Shown here piece after piece: positions 27,168 to 40,700 of a DNA stretch of 46,089 bases (positions within the stretch are counted from its first letter, which is position 1; every line of letters begins with the position of its first letter). Position numbers and translations under genes: made by a program. Below the pieces are notes generated by a model. That model searched no databases. It was not told the DNA's origin and saw nothing but the letters and a program-made list of their open reading frames with translations. The stretch covers positions 1 to 46,089 of the forward strand of contig CACBVE010000003.1 in NCBI GenBank assembly GCA_902542595.1, written 5' to 3'. The DNA comes from an uncultured Prochlorococcus sp. GTDB taxonomy: Bacteria > Cyanobacteriota > Cyanobacteriia > PCC-6307 > Cyanobiaceae.

Positions 27168-28322
27168 CTATTTAATACTTGAGTAAATGATAGATTTAGT
27201 CATTTGATTTAGGACTAATTTTCTTGTAAAAAGAAATTTATTTAAAAGTAAAAATGAAAATTTCCTAATTGGAAATAAAAAAACGTTTTTATTAGCAAAA
27301 ATTGATATCAATGAATCAGTTATAAAAATAGTGAAGATAATATCTAAAATCCTGCTTGAAAAATACTTAAATTTAAATAATATCAATTGCATTTTATTAA
27401 TAGCAGTATTTTTATTAAAAAGATCATAAATAGTATTAACATCTCTCCAGCAAGTATTTAGACCCTGACCACCAACAGGATGAAATGTATGAAATGCATC
27501 TCCTACAAAAACTAATTTTTTAAAATTTAAAACTGGTAAATTTAAAGATAATGAGACAGGAAAAATATTAAATTCTCCAATTATTTGGTCCAACTTAAAT
27601 TCATCTGGCAAGATTGTCGATAAATTATCCATTAAAAAATTCTTGTCAGAATTTAACCTTTCAATTGCCTTTAATGTACTGGAAGTCCAAATTACCTGAT
27701 ATAAGTTTTTTTCTAAAGGTAATAATGCAAGTGGGCCTTCTTTTCTAAAAATTTCATAAGCACGTTTTTCACAATTGCCCCTAAGAGAAACCTTAAACGT
27801 TAAACAGGACTGATTATAAGATTTTTTTAAATCTACAAAACTTAAAAATTTTTTATCAAGTGAGTTTGCTCCTGTTGAAACGAATTGATAATCAAATAAT
27901 ATTTTTTTACGCAACAATCTCTGTGGTGTCATAAAAAAAATATTTTCATAATTATCAATCTCTTGAAAAAATACATTCATGAGATCTGAATGTTTAACTA
28001 CCCAGCCAATATTTTCAGCAGAACTTATATCATCATCTAAGTCAGAAGTTGATAAATTGGTAAAAGCAGAAGTTACGCTATCTGAGATTGAAAGGGTATC
28101 AAAGCCAAATAAAAATGGTTCTAATTTTTCCCAAAGTTTGAATTTAGATAAAATTTTTCTTGTTGAGTGAGTGATTGCGTAAGTTTTATCTTTATCAATT
28201 AATCTATCTTTTGTTAATAAATCAGTTAAAAAAATATTGCAATCAAATTTTGAAAGTGCAATTGAAAGTAATAGACCTGTGGGACCTGATCCAATAATTT
28301 TAAAATTGAATTTATTTTTCAT
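27168..28322 (-). CDS. FAD-dependent monooxygenase/hydroxylase (UbiH/COQ6-like)
   Basis: GSGPTGLLLSIALSKF dinucleotide fold, VFVGDAFHTFHPVGGQGLNTCWRDV motif. Confidence 0.9.
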   Translation of the reverse strand: MKNKFNFKIIGSGPTGLLLSIALSKFDCNIFLTDLLTKDRLIDKDKTYAITHSTRKILSKFKLWEKLEPFLFGFDTLSISDSVTSAFTNLSTSDLDDDISSAENIGWVVKHSDLMNVFFQEIDNYENIFFMTPQRLLRKKILFDYQFVSTGANSLDKKFLSFVDLKKSYNQSCLTFKVSLRGNCEKRAYEIFRKEGPLALLPLEKNLYQVIWTSSTLKAIERLNSDKNFLMDNLSTILPDEFKLDQIIGEFNIFPVSLSLNLPVLNFKKLVFVGDAFHTFHPVGGQGLNTCWRDVNTIYDLFNKNTAINKMQLILFKFKYFSSRILDIIFTIFITDSLISIFANKNVFLFPIRKFSFLLLNKFLFTRKLVLNQMTKSIIYSSIK

Positions 28323-28341
28323 TAGATTATATGAGCATCAA

Positions 28342-28983
28342 CTATTTATTCAAATAAATATAACAAATTTCCTCAAATGCTGGTCTTAGTAAATAGGGGT
28401 ACTCACCAACCCATAAGTTAATTTCAGGAAGCCAAGCATCGGTCAAATATAAATCTCTGTCAAAATTACGGTTATCAGATGTTATCAAACATCTAATACT
28501 TGAACCTACCCTAATTTGACTATGCTTATTTTCCATAGGAAAACTTAATTTTTCCAAATAACCATCTTCATCTTCTAATTCAAGTACTAACCAAGTCCTT
28601 TTGTTTTCGATAACTTCTAATCGACCTTGCATATTGGATTGTTCTCTTGAACTTTCAATCTTTTCTGTTTTATAGATATCTGATACATAGCCATCAAATA
28701 TAGAAAAAAATTTATATTTTCTTAACTGCAAATTTTTTCTACTTGATTCAAGAATTGGGCCCCATATGATATACAAAAAGAAACCTACACATAGGAATAA
28801 CCAGAAATTATTAGTTTGATCTCCAGTCGAACTTATAATTAATGAGATAAATCCACCAATTGAAGAAACTATTACTCTTTGTAGAATTTTTCTAGGATTC
28901 CCCAAGGCGTACTTAAATTGGCTACCTGTACCAACTGCAGGAATAAGTTTTGAAATTTGACTTGAATTAACTGGAATTAACAT
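28342..28983 (-). CDS. Conserved cyanobacterial/plastid-type membrane protein, function unknown
   Basis: MLIPVNSSQISKLIPAVGTGSQFKYALGNP N-terminus, two TM segments. Confidence 0.65.
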   Translation of the reverse strand: MLIPVNSSQISKLIPAVGTGSQFKYALGNPRKILQRVIVSSIGGFISLIISSTGDQTNNFWLFLCVGFFLYIIWGPILESSRKNLQLRKYKFFSIFDGYVSDIYKTEKIESSREQSNMQGRLEVIENKRTWLVLELEDEDGYLEKLSFPMENKHSQIRVGSSIRCLITSDNRNFDRDLYLTDAWLPEINLWVGEYPYLLRPAFEEICYIYLNK

Positions 28984-28984
28984 T

Positions 28985-29833
28985 TTAAAAAATCAATTTT
29001 TCAAGTCCGTAAACTAAAGTTTCATAATTACCAATCTTTTTAATAGCTTCTAAAACCCCAGGCATATATGCCTTTCTATCAATAGTGTCATGCTTAATTG
29101 TGTAAGTTTCACCTGGAGATCCCATAATTACTATCTGATGAGCAAGTAATCCTGGTAATCGTACAGAGTGTATATTAATTCCTGAATCTCTTAGCCCGCC
29201 CCGTACTCCTTTCAATGTCTCAGACTCTTTTACTAAATTCTGATTAAATTTCTTTGGATATTCTTCAATCATTTCTGCAGTTTTTATACAAGTCCCGCTA
29301 GGAGAATCAGCTTTTTGATTATGATGCATCTCTATTAATTCAATATTGTCATAAAACCTTGCAGCTACCGATGCCGCCTGCTGAAGAAGAACCATACCTA
29401 CTGAAAAATTAGGAATTATTGCACAACCAACCGATGCTTTCTGAGCAAAAACAGACAAATCTTGAATTTGCGAAGGACTTAGACCTGTTGTTCCTACTAC
29501 TGGTGATACACCATATGCAATAGCTGATCTAGTATTTTCAAATACAGAATCAGGATGAGTAAAATCTACCATTACAGGTTTGATTTTTTCATTTCTATAA
29601 TTTTGACTAACAGAACATAAAGTTCCTTCAAAATCATTTGAAACAAAAACATCACAATTTTTTACCTTCAATAATTCAGAAATATTTGAGCCATTGTTCT
29701 TTTCGTTAATGTCGATTGCTGCAACAAGTTCACAATCTTCAGAATTTAATACAGCATTAACAACTTCGCTACCCATTCTGCCTAAAGCTCCAGATACTAG
29801 TACTGGTATGGGTTTTTTAGAATTTTCAATCAT
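28985..29833 (-). CDS. dapB: 4-hydroxy-tetrahydrodipicolinate reductase
   Basis: [45 protein letters not shown]. Confidence 0.97.
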   Translation of the reverse strand: MIENSKKPIPVLVSGALGRMGSEVVNAVLNSEDCELVAAIDINEKNNGSNISELLKVKNCDVFVSNDFEGTLCSVSQNYRNEKIKPVMVDFTHPDSVFENTRSAIAYGVSPVVGTTGLSPSQIQDLSVFAQKASVGCAIIPNFSVGMVLLQQAASVAARFYDNIELIEMHHNQKADSPSGTCIKTAEMIEEYPKKFNQNLVKESETLKGVRGGLRDSGINIHSVRLPGLLAHQIVIMGSPGETYTIKHDTIDRKAYMPGVLEAIKKIGNYETLVYGLEKLIF

Positions 29834-29936
29834 TTTTTTAAAAAATTTTTTTTTTAAAGGTTGTTACACGCTATTTATATTGCACACAATAACGTCTTTT
29901 CATTCGTAGGCTGGTAGAAATACTTAAAGAAAATCA

Positions 29937-32900
29937 ATGTTTACGCAGGTCCGCTCAGCAAACCGCAGAGTATCTCCTGTTGAGGATAACAAACACAAAG
30001 TTGTAATAAAAGCAGTTTATGTTGTCCTTGAGCCACAATACCAAAATTCCTTAACGGAAGCTGCAAAGTCAATAAATAAAATGAATGGGCCAATAGGTAT
30101 AGACCTTAGCGGCTATCTTATTGAAGAACTTAGGAATGATACCAATTTTGAAGATTTTAAAGAAGATATAGCTAATGCAGATATATTCGTTGCCTCTCTA
30201 ATTTTCATTGAAGACCTTGCTCAAAAAGTGGTTGATGCAGTATCTCCATTTAAAGACAAACTTAAAGCATCAATTGTCTTCCCCTCCATGCCAGAGGTAA
30301 TGAGATTAAATAAGCTAGGTTCATTTAGTATGGCCCAACTTGGTCAATCTAAAAGTATTATTGGAGATTTAATAAAAAAGAAAAAAGAATCTGATGGAGC
30401 AAGTTTCCAAGATTCAATGCTGAAGTTATTAAATACACTACCTTCAATACTTAAATATCTACCAGTAGAAAAAGCTCAAGATGCTAGAACATTCATTCTG
30501 AGTTTTCAGTACTGGTTAGGTGGTACCACTGAAAACTTAAAAAACTTCTTGTTAATGATTTCTGAAAAGTACGCTGTTTCAGAGACCATAAAAGATCAAA
30601 TAGAAGAATTCAAAATTCAAGACCCTGAGACATTCCCAGATTTAGGAATTTGGCATCCTCTTGCTCCTTGCATGTTTGAAAGTCTTAAAGAATATCAAAA
30701 CTGGGAAAATAATAGAAAAGATATAAATCCTAAAAATGATAAAACTCCAATAATAGGCTTAGTACTTCAAAGGAGTCATATCGTTACGGGAGATGATGCT
30801 CATTACGTTGCTGTTATACAAGAATTGGAATACAGAGGTGCGAGAGTACTACCTATCTTCTGTGGAGGTCTAGATTTTTCTAAACCAGTTAATGAATTTT
30901 ATTATGATTCTATTAATAAGGATCAACCTATAGTAGACGGAGTTGTATCTTTAACAGGATTTGCACTAGTTGGTGGGCCAGCAAGACAAGATCATCCTAA
31001 AGCCATTGAAGCCCTAAAAAGGTTAAACAGACCCTACATGGTTGCACTTCCATTAGTCTTCCAAACCACTCAAGAATGGGAAGATAGTGATTTAGGTTTA
31101 CACCCTGTTCAGGTAGCACTTCAGATCGCAATTCCAGAGCTTGATGGTGCTATTGAGCCTATTATTCTCTCAGGTCGCGATGATGCTACAGGTAAAGCGC
31201 ATACGCTCCAAGATCGTGTTGATGTAATAGCTGAAAGAGCAATAAAATGGTCAACTTTAAGAGTTAAAAAAAGAAAGGATAAAAAATTAGCTATCACAGT
31301 ATTTAGTTTTCCACCAGACAAAGGTAATGTTGGTACGGCAGCATACTTGAATGTTTTTGGTTCAATTTTTAGAGTACTTCTCGAAATGAAATCGAAAGGA
31401 TATCAAATAGATGAACTTCCAAGTAATTCAAAAGAATTAATGGAAAAAGTAATTAACAATCCTGAAGCAATGGATGGCTCTCCAGAGTTAAATATTGCAC
31501 ATAAAATGACAGTAAAAGAATACGAAGAGTTCACACCATATTCACAAAGACTTGAAGAAAATTGGGGTAAACCTCCTGGGACCCTTAATAGTGATGGACA
31601 AAACCTTCTTATTTATGGAAAGCATTTTGGAAATGTTTTTATAGGAGTTCAACCTACATTCGGTTATGAAGGTGATCCCATGAGATTACTCTATTCAAGA
31701 AGTGCTAGTCCTCATCATGGTTTTGCTGCTTATTACACTTATGTAGAAAAAATCTGGGGGGCTGATGCTGTTCTTCATTTTGGAACTCACGGCTCACTTG
31801 AATTTATGCCTGGGAAGCAGATGGGCATGAGTGAAACTTGTTATCCGGATTCTCTCATTGGATCATTGCCTAATTTGTATTACTATGCTGCGAATAATCC
31901 ATCTGAAGCAACAATTGCAAAGAGAAGAGGATATGCTTCAACTATTAGTTATCTTACTCCTCCAGCGGAAAATGCAGGACTCTACAAAGGGCTTAAAGAA
32001 CTAAGTGAACTTGTGGGTTCTTATCAACAATTAAGAGAAAATAGCAGGGGTATTCAAATTGTTAATGCAATAGTGGAGACTTCTAAACAATGTAACCTTG
32101 ACAAAGATGTAGAGCTTCCTTCAAAAGACGTAGAAGAACTCTCAATAGATGAAAGAGATTTATTTGTTGGAAATGTCTATAAACAATTGATGGAAATTGA
32201 AAGTAGATTGTTGCCTTGCGGTCTTCATACTATTGGAGAAGCTCCAACAGCAGAAGAAGCTGTTGCAACACTTGTAAATATTGCATCTTTAGAGAGAGAA
32301 CAAGAAGGATTAAGATCTCTTCCTGGATTACTCGCGGAATCCATCGGTCTAACAATTGAGCAAATTTATGATGGTAATAATAAAGGTGAACTTAAATTTG
32401 TAGAGTTAAATGAAAAAATCATAAAAACAGCAAGAGATTCGATTTTTGCAATGGTCAACTCTTTAAAAATTGTTAATGGTAGAGTTTATTTAGAAAAATC
32501 ACTTCTTTCCAAACTTTTCGATATTCTAAAAGTCTTTGGTTTAAATCTACCTACCCCTTGGCTAAGAGTCTGCAGATTAAATGGATTTAATGAAGTTAAT
32601 CAGAAGGAATTAAATAAATTATTTGATTACTTACTTTTCTGTCTGGAACAGGTCTGCGCAGACAAAGAAATGGATAGCCTCATTAAAGCACTAGATGGAA
32701 ATTATGTTTTACCTGGACCAGGTGGAGATCCCATAAGAAATCCAGGTGTTTTGCCCAGTGGTAAAAATATCCATGCACTTGATCCTCAATCAATCCCAAC
32801 TACAGCAGCAGTAGCTGCAGCGAAGTCTGTTGTTGATAAATTAATTGAAAGACAAAAAGAAGAGCAAGGAACTTGGCCTGAAACAATAGCTTGTGTTTTA

Positions 32901-33947
32901 TGGGGTACTGATAATATCAAAACTTACGGAGAATCACTGGCACAAATATTATGGTTTGTTGGGGTAAAACCAAAACCAGATTCTGTTGGAAGAATTAACA
33001 AACTAGAATTAATCCCTTTAGAAGAATTAGGTAGGCCAAGAATAGATGTAGTAGTTAACTGTTCAGGAGTATTTAGAGATCTATTCATCAATCAAATGGC
33101 ATTAATAGATCAGGCGGTAAAATTAGCAGCTGAAGCTGATGAACCATTGGAATCTAATTTTGTAAGGAAACATTCACTTGAACAATCAGAAAAAGAAGGC
33201 ACCTCAATTAGAGAAGCTTCAGCGAGAGTATTCTCTAATGCAAGTGGAAGTTACAGTTCAAATGTTAATTTAGCCGTAGAAAATTCAACATGGGAGGAAG
33301 AAAATGAATTACAAGAAATGTATTTATCTCGCAAAACATATGCTTTTAACGCCGATAATCCTGGTGAGATGAATCAAAAAAGAGAGGTATTTGAGTCAGT
33401 AATGAAAACAGCAGATGTTACTTTTCAAAACCTTGATTCTTCAGAGATTTCATTAACAGATGTAAGTCATTATTTTGATTCGGATCCAACAAAATTGATC
33501 AAGACATTAAGAGACGATGGGAAAGAACCAAGTAGCTACATAGCGGATACAACCACTTCTAATGCTCAAGTTAGAACACTTGGAGAAACTATCAGATTAG
33601 ACTCAAGAACAAAACTTTTAAATCCTAAGTGGTATGAAGGTATGCTCAAATCTGGCTACGAAGGAGTTAGAGAACTTTCTAACAGACTTAATTACACTCT
33701 TGGTTGGAGTGCGACAAGTGGTCAAGTAGATAATTTTGTATATGAAGAAACTAATGAAACATTTATAAATGACGAGGAGATGAGGAAAAGATTAATGGAT
33801 CTTAATCCTAATAGCTTCAGAAGAATTGTTGGTACATTACTTGAAGTCAATGGTAGGGGATATTGGGAAACTTCTGATGAAAATATAGAACAGTTGAAAG
33901 AACTATACCAAGAGGTAGAGGATAAAATCGAAGGAGTTAAAGAATAA
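29937..33947 (+). CDS. chlH: Magnesium chelatase subunit H
   Basis: 1336 aa, [40 protein letters not shown]. Confidence 0.98.
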   Translation: MFTQVRSANRRVSPVEDNKHKVVIKAVYVVLEPQYQNSLTEAAKSINKMNGPIGIDLSGYLIEELRNDTNFEDFKEDIANADIFVASLIFIEDLAQKVVDAVSPFKDKLKASIVFPSMPEVMRLNKLGSFSMAQLGQSKSIIGDLIKKKKESDGASFQDSMLKLLNTLPSILKYLPVEKAQDARTFILSFQYWLGGTTENLKNFLLMISEKYAVSETIKDQIEEFKIQDPETFPDLGIWHPLAPCMFESLKEYQNWENNRKDINPKNDKTPIIGLVLQRSHIVTGDDAHYVAVIQELEYRGARVLPIFCGGLDFSKPVNEFYYDSINKDQPIVDGVVSLTGFALVGGPARQDHPKAIEALKRLNRPYMVALPLVFQTTQEWEDSDLGLHPVQVALQIAIPELDGAIEPIILSGRDDATGKAHTLQDRVDVIAERAIKWSTLRVKKRKDKKLAITVFSFPPDKGNVGTAAYLNVFGSIFRVLLEMKSKGYQIDELPSNSKELMEKVINNPEAMDGSPELNIAHKMTVKEYEEFTPYSQRLEENWGKPPGTLNSDGQNLLIYGKHFGNVFIGVQPTFGYEGDPMRLLYSRSASPHHGFAAYYTYVEKIWGADAVLHFGTHGSLEFMPGKQMGMSETCYPDSLIGSLPNLYYYAANNPSEATIAKRRGYASTISYLTPPAENAGLYKGLKELSELVGSYQQLRENSRGIQIVNAIVETSKQCNLDKDVELPSKDVEELSIDERDLFVGNVYKQLMEIESRLLPCGLHTIGEAPTAEEAVATLVNIASLEREQEGLRSLPGLLAESIGLTIEQIYDGNNKGELKFVELNEKIIKTARDSIFAMVNSLKIVNGRVYLEKSLLSKLFDILKVFGLNLPTPWLRVCRLNGFNEVNQKELNKLFDYLLFCLEQVCADKEMDSLIKALDGNYVLPGPGGDPIRNPGVLPSGKNIHALDPQSIPTTAAVAAAKSVVDKLIERQKEEQGTWPETIACVLWGTDNIKTYGESLAQILWFVGVKPKPDSVGRINKLELIPLEELGRPRIDVVVNCSGVFRDLFINQMALIDQAVKLAAEADEPLESNFVRKHSLEQSEKEGTSIREASARVFSNASGSYSSNVNLAVENSTWEEENELQEMYLSRKTYAFNADNPGEMNQKREVFESVMKTADVTFQNLDSSEISLTDVSHYFDSDPTKLIKTLRDDGKEPSSYIADTTTSNAQVRTLGETIRLDSRTKLLNPKWYEGMLKSGYEGVRELSNRLNYTLGWSATSGQVDNFVYEETNETFINDEEMRKRLMDLNPNSFRRIVGTLLEVNGRGYWETSDENIEQLKELYQEVEDKIEGVKE

Positions 33948-33952
33948 TAAAT

Positions 33953-34801
33953 TTATTCTTTTCTGTAAATCCTATCAGCTACTTTCAGTATTTGATAATT
34001 TAGTTTGACGTTGTGAACTCTCACAATATCAATATTAAATTGAGAACAAAGACAACTTATTGCAAGTGTTCCTATGTCCCTTTCTTTTGGATTTTTCTCA
34101 TTCAAAATTTCTCCTATAAATCTCTTCCTGGATGCACCTATCAAAATTGGCAAATTCCAATTTTTAAATACATCTAAGTTTCTCAAGATTTCCAAATTAT
34201 GAATGATATCCTTTGAAAAACCAATTCCAGGATCCAATATTATATTTCTTTCAGATATATTTTTTTCTAAGGCATTCTTTATTAAATTATCAAGCGAGCA
34301 CTTAACATCACTCAATACATTCTTGTAATTAGAGAGTTGATTCATATTTTGACTATTACCCCGACTATGAGTTATGACGAATGGACAGTTGAATTTTGAT
34401 ACTACATCCAAAATTTTTATATCTCTTCTTCCTCCCGTGACATCATTTATCCAATTAGCACCATTCAAAAGAGCTTCGTAAGCCACTTCAGAATTAAAAG
34501 TATCAATAGAAATTAAAACATCTGGAAATTCAGATTTTATTAATTTCAAATAAGGAATTAACCTTTTTATTTCAATCTCAGATCTAACTTCTTCAGCGCC
34601 AGGCCTCGTACTTTGAGCACCAAGATCAATAACATCAACACCATTGCTCAAGAAATGATTTACTTGATCTAAAACTTTTTTTGAAGAGTTTAATTCCCCA
34701 CCATCACTAAATGAATCAGGAGTTAAATTAATAACTCCCATGATTGAAGTTTTTTGGCCCCAGCCTTTTGGCCATGAATTTTTCTTATTGATAATTTGCA
34801 A
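33953..34801 (-). CDS. folP: Dihydropteroate synthase
   Basis: [38 protein letters not shown]. Confidence 0.97.
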   Translation of the reverse strand: MQIINKKNSWPKGWGQKTSIMGVINLTPDSFSDGGELNSSKKVLDQVNHFLSNGVDVIDLGAQSTRPGAEEVRSEIEIKRLIPYLKLIKSEFPDVLISIDTFNSEVAYEALLNGANWINDVTGGRRDIKILDVVSKFNCPFVITHSRGNSQNMNQLSNYKNVLSDVKCSLDNLIKNALEKNISERNIILDPGIGFSKDIIHNLEILRNLDVFKNWNLPILIGASRKRFIGEILNEKNPKERDIGTLAISCLCSQFNIDIVRVHNVKLNYQILKVADRIYRKE

Positions 34802-35510
34802 TTCTCGCGAAACTATTCGGATCTAATGAAGCTCCTCCAACTAATACCCCATCAATATCACTCATTGACATGATTTCGTCAATATTATTAGGTTTAACAG
34901 ATCCACCATATTGAATAATTAAATCATCAAAACCTATTAATTTCCTAATCAAAGAACAAATCTTATTAGCGTCTTCTGCCTCACATGTTTTACCAGTGCC
35001 AATAGCCCATATTGGTTCATAGGCAACAATTAAATTTGATGGATCTGTATTTTCTAATCCTTGTTCAACCTGTCTAGTAATAACTCTATTTGCTTCTCCT
35101 CTCTCTCTTTGTTCTAATGTTTCTCCTACACAAACTATAGGAGTAAGTCCACTTGATTGAGCAAAAACTGCTCTTTTATTAATTTGTTCATCACTTTCAC
35201 TAAAATATTTCCTTGGTTCACTATGTCCAACGATTGCATATGAGACACCATGTTCAAGAAGCATTTTTGGAGATATTTCTGCAGTAAATGCTCCTTGATC
35301 TTCCCAATGAATATTTTGACTAGAAATATCTAAATAATCAAAATCAGAATGATCAGAAAAGGTTGAAATAGCTGTAAAAGGAGGTGCTATAACAACTTTT
35401 CGATCATTCTTTATGTTTTTTATTAAAGGTAAAAAAACTTCTAAATATGACTTAGCCTCCGCACAAGTCATATGCATTTTCCAATTGCCAGCAATAACGG
35501 ATTTTCTCAA
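34785..35510 (-). CDS. tpiA: Triosephosphate isomerase
   Basis: [34 protein letters not shown]. Confidence 0.98.
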   Translation of the reverse strand: MRKSVIAGNWKMHMTCAEAKSYLEVFLPLIKNIKNDRKVVIAPPFTAISTFSDHSDFDYLDISSQNIHWEDQGAFTAEISPKMLLEHGVSYAIVGHSEPRKYFSESDEQINKRAVFAQSSGLTPIVCVGETLEQRERGEANRVITRQVEQGLENTDPSNLIVAYEPIWAIGTGKTCEAEDANKICSLIRKLIGFDDLIIQYGGSVKPNNIDEIMSMSDIDGVLVGGASLDPNSFARIANYQ

Positions 35511-35562
35511 AATACTATCTCAGAGAAAATTATATTAATATAAATTGAGTTTAATAGGCCAA

Positions 35563-35754
35563 TTATTCGAAAAATAATTCATTTTTTAGAAATATAACTT
35601 TATCTCCCTTATTTAATTTTCTTCCTCTCCTAGTTTCTATTACACCATTAACTTTGACAGAACCGGACTTAATAAAAATTTTTGCTTCTCCACCAGAAGA
35701 GACCAAATTTTTCCATTTTAAGAATTGATCCAATTTCATTATTTTTATACCCAA
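35563..35754 (-). CDS. S4-domain RNA-binding protein (YbcJ/RlmN-like small S4)
   Basis: MKLDQFLKWKNLVSSGGEAKIFIKSGSVKVNGVIETRRGRKLNKGDKV. Confidence 0.85.
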   Translation of the reverse strand: MGIKIMKLDQFLKWKNLVSSGGEAKIFIKSGSVKVNGVIETRRGRKLNKGDKVIFLKNELFFE

Positions 35755-35796
35755 TGATATTGATAAAGTAGGATAAATAATTAAATATATAATACC

Positions 35797-37503
35797 TTGA
35801 GACTAATACCACCGATCAGACCATATTTGAGTAGGTTTATTAAGGGTTTCATATGCATGCTTATTTATGTAGCTTGTTGGCCTTTATTAGCTTATTTTGC
35901 TGGAAACTTAATCCCAGCGATTGGATCTGGTGACCTCTCAAAAGTTACAAGTATAATAATAAATTCTTTACTTGTATTTCTAGTACAGAAAATCGCTCAA
36001 TTTGGACAGGATGTATTCATAGCAAAACCATCTTTAGAAATTGGTGAAGTGATGAGAGGAAATTTATTTGGCAAAATTCAAAAAATAGAGATGAATTCTG
36101 TTGAAAAGATTTCAGCCGGCGATATCACATATAGACTTACAGAAGATGCAGATAGGGTAAGCGAAGTTATTTATAAAACAGCTCAGGATACTATTCCATG
36201 CATTTTACAGTTATTTGCGGTAGTAATTTATATGTTTTATTTAGATTGGTCACTAACATTATCAACATTTGTTTTAGCACCATTGATTATTCTTTCAGTT
36301 AATAGTTTTGGAAGAAGAGTTTTAAGAGCGTCTGAAAAAAGTCAAGAATCAACAAGTAATTTAGCAGGTTTAATAGCTGAATCTATAAATGGAATGTTGA
36401 CGATAAGGGCTTTCGCTGCAGAAAATTGGATTGAGAATAGATTTTATAAAAGATTAAGTGCAAATAAAAAAGCAAAATATAAAACATTAAAAATACTTGC
36501 ATTTCAATATCCAGTTGTAGGATTTGTTGAAGCATTTGGAATATTAGCAATATTAGGTTTAGGAGCGGCAAGAATCAATCTAGGTCTTCTAACAAGTGAA
36601 GAATTTAGTAGTTTCTTTGCTGCAATATTGATGCTTATTGATCCAATAAGCCATGTAAGTACAAATTTTAATGACTATAAACAGGCAGAAGCATCAATAA
36701 AAAGATTGAAAAAAATAAATCTAGAACCTATCGAAGATAATAATAATAATTTAAAAAGGATATCCAATATTGAAGGCAAAATAAGTTTCAAGAAAGTTAA
36801 TTTCGCTTATAAAAAAAATAATGAAGTTCTTAAAAATATTAATTTAGAAATCAATAAAGGGGAAGTTACAGCTTTCGTTGGAGCTTCTGGGGCTGGTAAA
36901 AGTACAATGTTGGCTTTGATATTAAAATTTATAACCCCAAATAATGGTGATATGTTTATTGATGACAAAAATATCAAATTATTAAATACAAAAGATATTA
37001 GAAAGAACATTGCCTTAGTACAACAACAGCCTTTTTTGTTTTCAGGAAAAATTATTGATGTAATAAGAATGGGCAGAAATTTTACTAAAGAAGAAGTTAT
37101 AGAATCTGCAAGAAAAGCAAATGCCCACAACTTTATTGAAAAGCTTCCTAATAAATATGAAACTAAAATAACTGAAAGAGGATCAAATTTCTCGGGGGGG
37201 CAAATTCAGAGGTTAGCAATTGCAAGAGCAATACTTGGAAACCCATCAATTCTTCTTTTAGATGAAGCTACAAGTGCACTAGATGCAGAATCAGAGTCAG
37301 AGGTGCAGGAAGGACTAAATAGAGCCATGAAAAATAGAACTGTTATTGTAATTGCTCATAGATTAGCAACTACTCAAGAGGCCGATAAAATAGTTGTATT
37401 CGATAAGGGAGAAATAATTGAAGTTGGGAAACATATTGACCTAATAAAGAAAAAAGGGATTTATAAAGAATTATGTGAAAAACAATTAATTAAAAAGATA
37501 TAA
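35797..37503 (+). CDS. ABC exporter (fused TM and ATPase domains), TTG start
   Basis: GASGAGKSTM Walker A, NFSGGQIQRLAIARAIL signature, LLLDEATSALDAES. Confidence 0.92.
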   Translation: MRLIPPIRPYLSRFIKGFICMLIYVACWPLLAYFAGNLIPAIGSGDLSKVTSIIINSLLVFLVQKIAQFGQDVFIAKPSLEIGEVMRGNLFGKIQKIEMNSVEKISAGDITYRLTEDADRVSEVIYKTAQDTIPCILQLFAVVIYMFYLDWSLTLSTFVLAPLIILSVNSFGRRVLRASEKSQESTSNLAGLIAESINGMLTIRAFAAENWIENRFYKRLSANKKAKYKTLKILAFQYPVVGFVEAFGILAILGLGAARINLGLLTSEEFSSFFAAILMLIDPISHVSTNFNDYKQAEASIKRLKKINLEPIEDNNNNLKRISNIEGKISFKKVNFAYKKNNEVLKNINLEINKGEVTAFVGASGAGKSTMLALILKFITPNNGDMFIDDKNIKLLNTKDIRKNIALVQQQPFLFSGKIIDVIRMGRNFTKEEVIESARKANAHNFIEKLPNKYETKITERGSNFSGGQIQRLAIARAILGNPSILLLDEATSALDAESESEVQEGLNRAMKNRTVIVIAHRLATTQEADKIVVFDKGEIIEVGKHIDLIKKKGIYKELCEKQLIKKI

Positions 37504-37532
37504 TTTTATTTTATTTAATAAAACTAAAGTCC

Positions 37533-37751
37533 ATGAGTGAGAACACAACAGAATCTTCAAACCCAGTTTTAACCTTTGAAGGGAAAAAATATTTGATAAG
37601 TGATCTTTCTAATGAAATAAAAGAATCCATAAAAGGATTACAAATAGCGGAAACGCAACTAAAAATGTATGAAGATACTTTGAAATTACTTTCTATAAGT
37701 CGAAACTCTTTAGCTAATCAATTAAGAGAAAAACTAAAAAGCTTAGAGTAA
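37533..37751 (+). CDS. DUF6447-like small protein
   Basis: NPVLTFEGKKYLISDLSNEIKESIKGLQIAETQLKMYEDTLKLL. Confidence 0.6.
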   Translation: MSENTTESSNPVLTFEGKKYLISDLSNEIKESIKGLQIAETQLKMYEDTLKLLSISRNSLANQLREKLKSLE

Positions 37752-37754
37752 GTT

Positions 37755-40700
37755 CTAACAATTATGGATTTCTTGTAAAGAGAAAGTATCAATTTTATTA
37801 ATTTGTAGAGCTCTTATTGCTTTAAGAGCTGCCTTAGCTCCAGGAATAGTTGTGAAAGTAGGAATATTATATTCTAAAGCAGCACGTCTTAAATAAGCAT
37901 CATCATGAAGAGCCTGAGATCCTATTGGAGTATTAATTATTAATTGAACAAGTCCCGAACGAATAAGGTCTTCTATATTTGGTCTACCTTCATGTACTTT
38001 TAGAACTACTTCAACTTTAATACCTAAATCTATCAAGTAAGAAGCTGTACCTTTTGTAGCAATTAATTTGAATCCTAAAATCAACAATTCTCTGGCAATT
38101 TCCTCAAGGTTTTCTTTATCTAAATCATTAGTAGATAAAAAAGCTACCCCCTCAGAAGGGACACCGTTGCCTGCTGCTAATTCAGACTTAGCATAAGCAA
38201 TTCCGAAATCTTTAGCTAAGCCCATAACTTCTCCAGTTGATCTCATTTCAGGACCAAGAAGCGTATCAGATCCAGGAAATCTTTTGAAAGGCAAAACAGC
38301 TTCTTTTACAGCCTGATATTTTGGAGAAAACTCTCTGGTGAAATTAACATCTTCTAATGTAAAACCCTGCATTAACTGAGTAGCTAACTTTGCAACTGGT
38401 TTACCAATGGCCTTTGAAACAAATGGAACAGTTCTAGAAGCTCTTGGATTAGCCTCTAGAATAAATAATTTTTTTTCTTCATTATTTATATTTGAAACTG
38501 CAAATTGCAAGTTAATTAAACCAACAACATTCAATCTTTTTGCTATTAATTTAGTCCATTTTTTTACATTATCTAGAGTAGATGTTGAAAGAGAAATTGA
38601 TGGTAAACAACAAGCTGAATCTCCAGAATGAATTCCTGCAGGTTCAACATGTTCCATTAGACCAGCGATTACAACGGAACCTTCTGAATCACATAAAGCA
38701 TCAACATCTATCTCAATAGCATTATTCAAATATTGATCCAGAAGGATTGGATGATCAGGAGATACTTTAACTGCTTCAGTAATGTATCTCGATAATTCAT
38801 TCTCATCTTTAACAATTTCCATTGCCCTGCCACCTAAAACATAAGAAGGTCTTACAACCAAGGGGAATCCTATGTTTTTTGCTACTGTTTGTGCTTCATC
38901 TTGATTTCGAGCTATACCGTTTAAAGGTTGCCTAATACTTAATTCTTCAAGAATTTTTGTGAATTCCTCTCTATCCTCTGCTAAATCGATAGAGATTGGA
39001 GAAGTCCCAAGAATTCTTGATCCGGTTTTAACTCCATCATTAGATTTAAGCCATTCAAATAATGGTAATGATAGTTTTAAGGGAGTTTGACCGCCAAACT
39101 GAACAATCAAGCCATAAGGATTTTCAGCCTCTATTATGTTGAGCACATCCTCTAAAGTTACAGGTTCAAAATACAAAATATCGCTAGTGTCATAATCTGT
39201 TGATACAGTTTCAGGATTACTATTGACCATTATTGTTTTGTAACCATTTGTAGAGGCTTGATATGAAGCATGACAACAACAGTAATCAAATTCTATTCCC
39301 TGACCAATTCTGTTTGGGCCTCCTCCAAGAATCATAATTTTCTTTGGTTTATTATTTTTTGAAATCTCGCTGTCAAAAACTTGACAATTTAAATTAATAA
39401 AAGATTCTTCGTAAGTTGAATAGTGATAAGGGGTTGAAGATGAAAACTCTGCTGAACAAGTATCAACAGTTTTATAAATTGGAATTATATTTAGTTTTTT
39501 TCTATATTTTCTTACCTCGAAAAACTCAGAATTAGTTAACTTACCTATCTGTTGATCTGAAAAGCCTAATTGTTTAGCCTTTAGCATTAAATCTCTATCT
39601 AAATCATAAACTTTTTTATCTTTCAAGTAATCGTTCTCAAAATTAAAGATATTACGTAATTTTTCGATAAACCATAAATCTATATTGGTAAGTTCTTGAA
39701 TATAAGAATTAGTTTTCCCAAGTTGCATAGCTTTTTTAACTATGAGAATCCTTTCAGATGTTGGATTTCTTAAACTATTCTTTATATTATTCTCGTCCTT
39801 AAATTCATCAAGTGAGTCACATTCCCATCCATAAATACCTACTTCTAAGGACCTCAAAGCTTTCTGAAATGATTCTTCAAAAGATCGACCAATTGCCATT
39901 GACTCACCTACGGATTTCATAGCAGTGCTTAATGTATTTGACGAGCCTTTAAACTTTTCAAAAGCAAACCTAGGAATTTTGGTAACAACGTAATCAATTG
40001 ATGGCTCAAAACATGCAGGTGTTTTTTTTGTAATGTCATTAATAATCTCATCAAGTGTATAACCAACTGATAACAATGCTGCAATCTTGGCTATAGGAAA
40101 TCCAGTAGCTTTACTAGCCAGAGCAGAAGATCTACTCACACGAGGATTCATTTCTATGACAATTACTTCTCCATTAGTTGGGTTTATCGCAAATTGAATA
40201 TTACTCCCTCCAGTTTCAACTCCTACCTCTCTAATTATTTTCAATGACAAGTCCCTTAATCTCTGATACTCCTTATCTGTTAGCGTCTGCGCAGGAGCTA
40301 CGGTAATAGAATCTCCAGTATGTACACCCATTGGATCTAAATTTTCAATGCTACAAACTATTACCACATTGTCTGCAGTATCTCTCATTACTTCTAATTC
40401 AAATTCCTTCCAACCAATAAGTGATTTTTCAATCAATATTTGATTACTTGGACTTTCCTCTAATCCTGTTTTACACAATTCTACAAACTCTTCAAGGTTG
40501 AAAGCGATTCCGCCACCTACCCCACCTAAAGTAAATGCAGGTCTAATTATAAGAGGATAGGAATTAATTTTTTTTGATACTTCTTTTGCTTGAGTTAGGT
40601 TAGATGCTATACCAGATGGACATACATTTACGTTTATTTTTTCCATCGATTCTTTGAACAATTTTCTATCTTCAGCTTTGTTAATAGCTTTTAAATCAGC

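Noticed and set aside
36383-37130. Minus ORFs within the ABC exporter gene
   Set aside because: Antisense shadows; sense frame has all ABC motifs.
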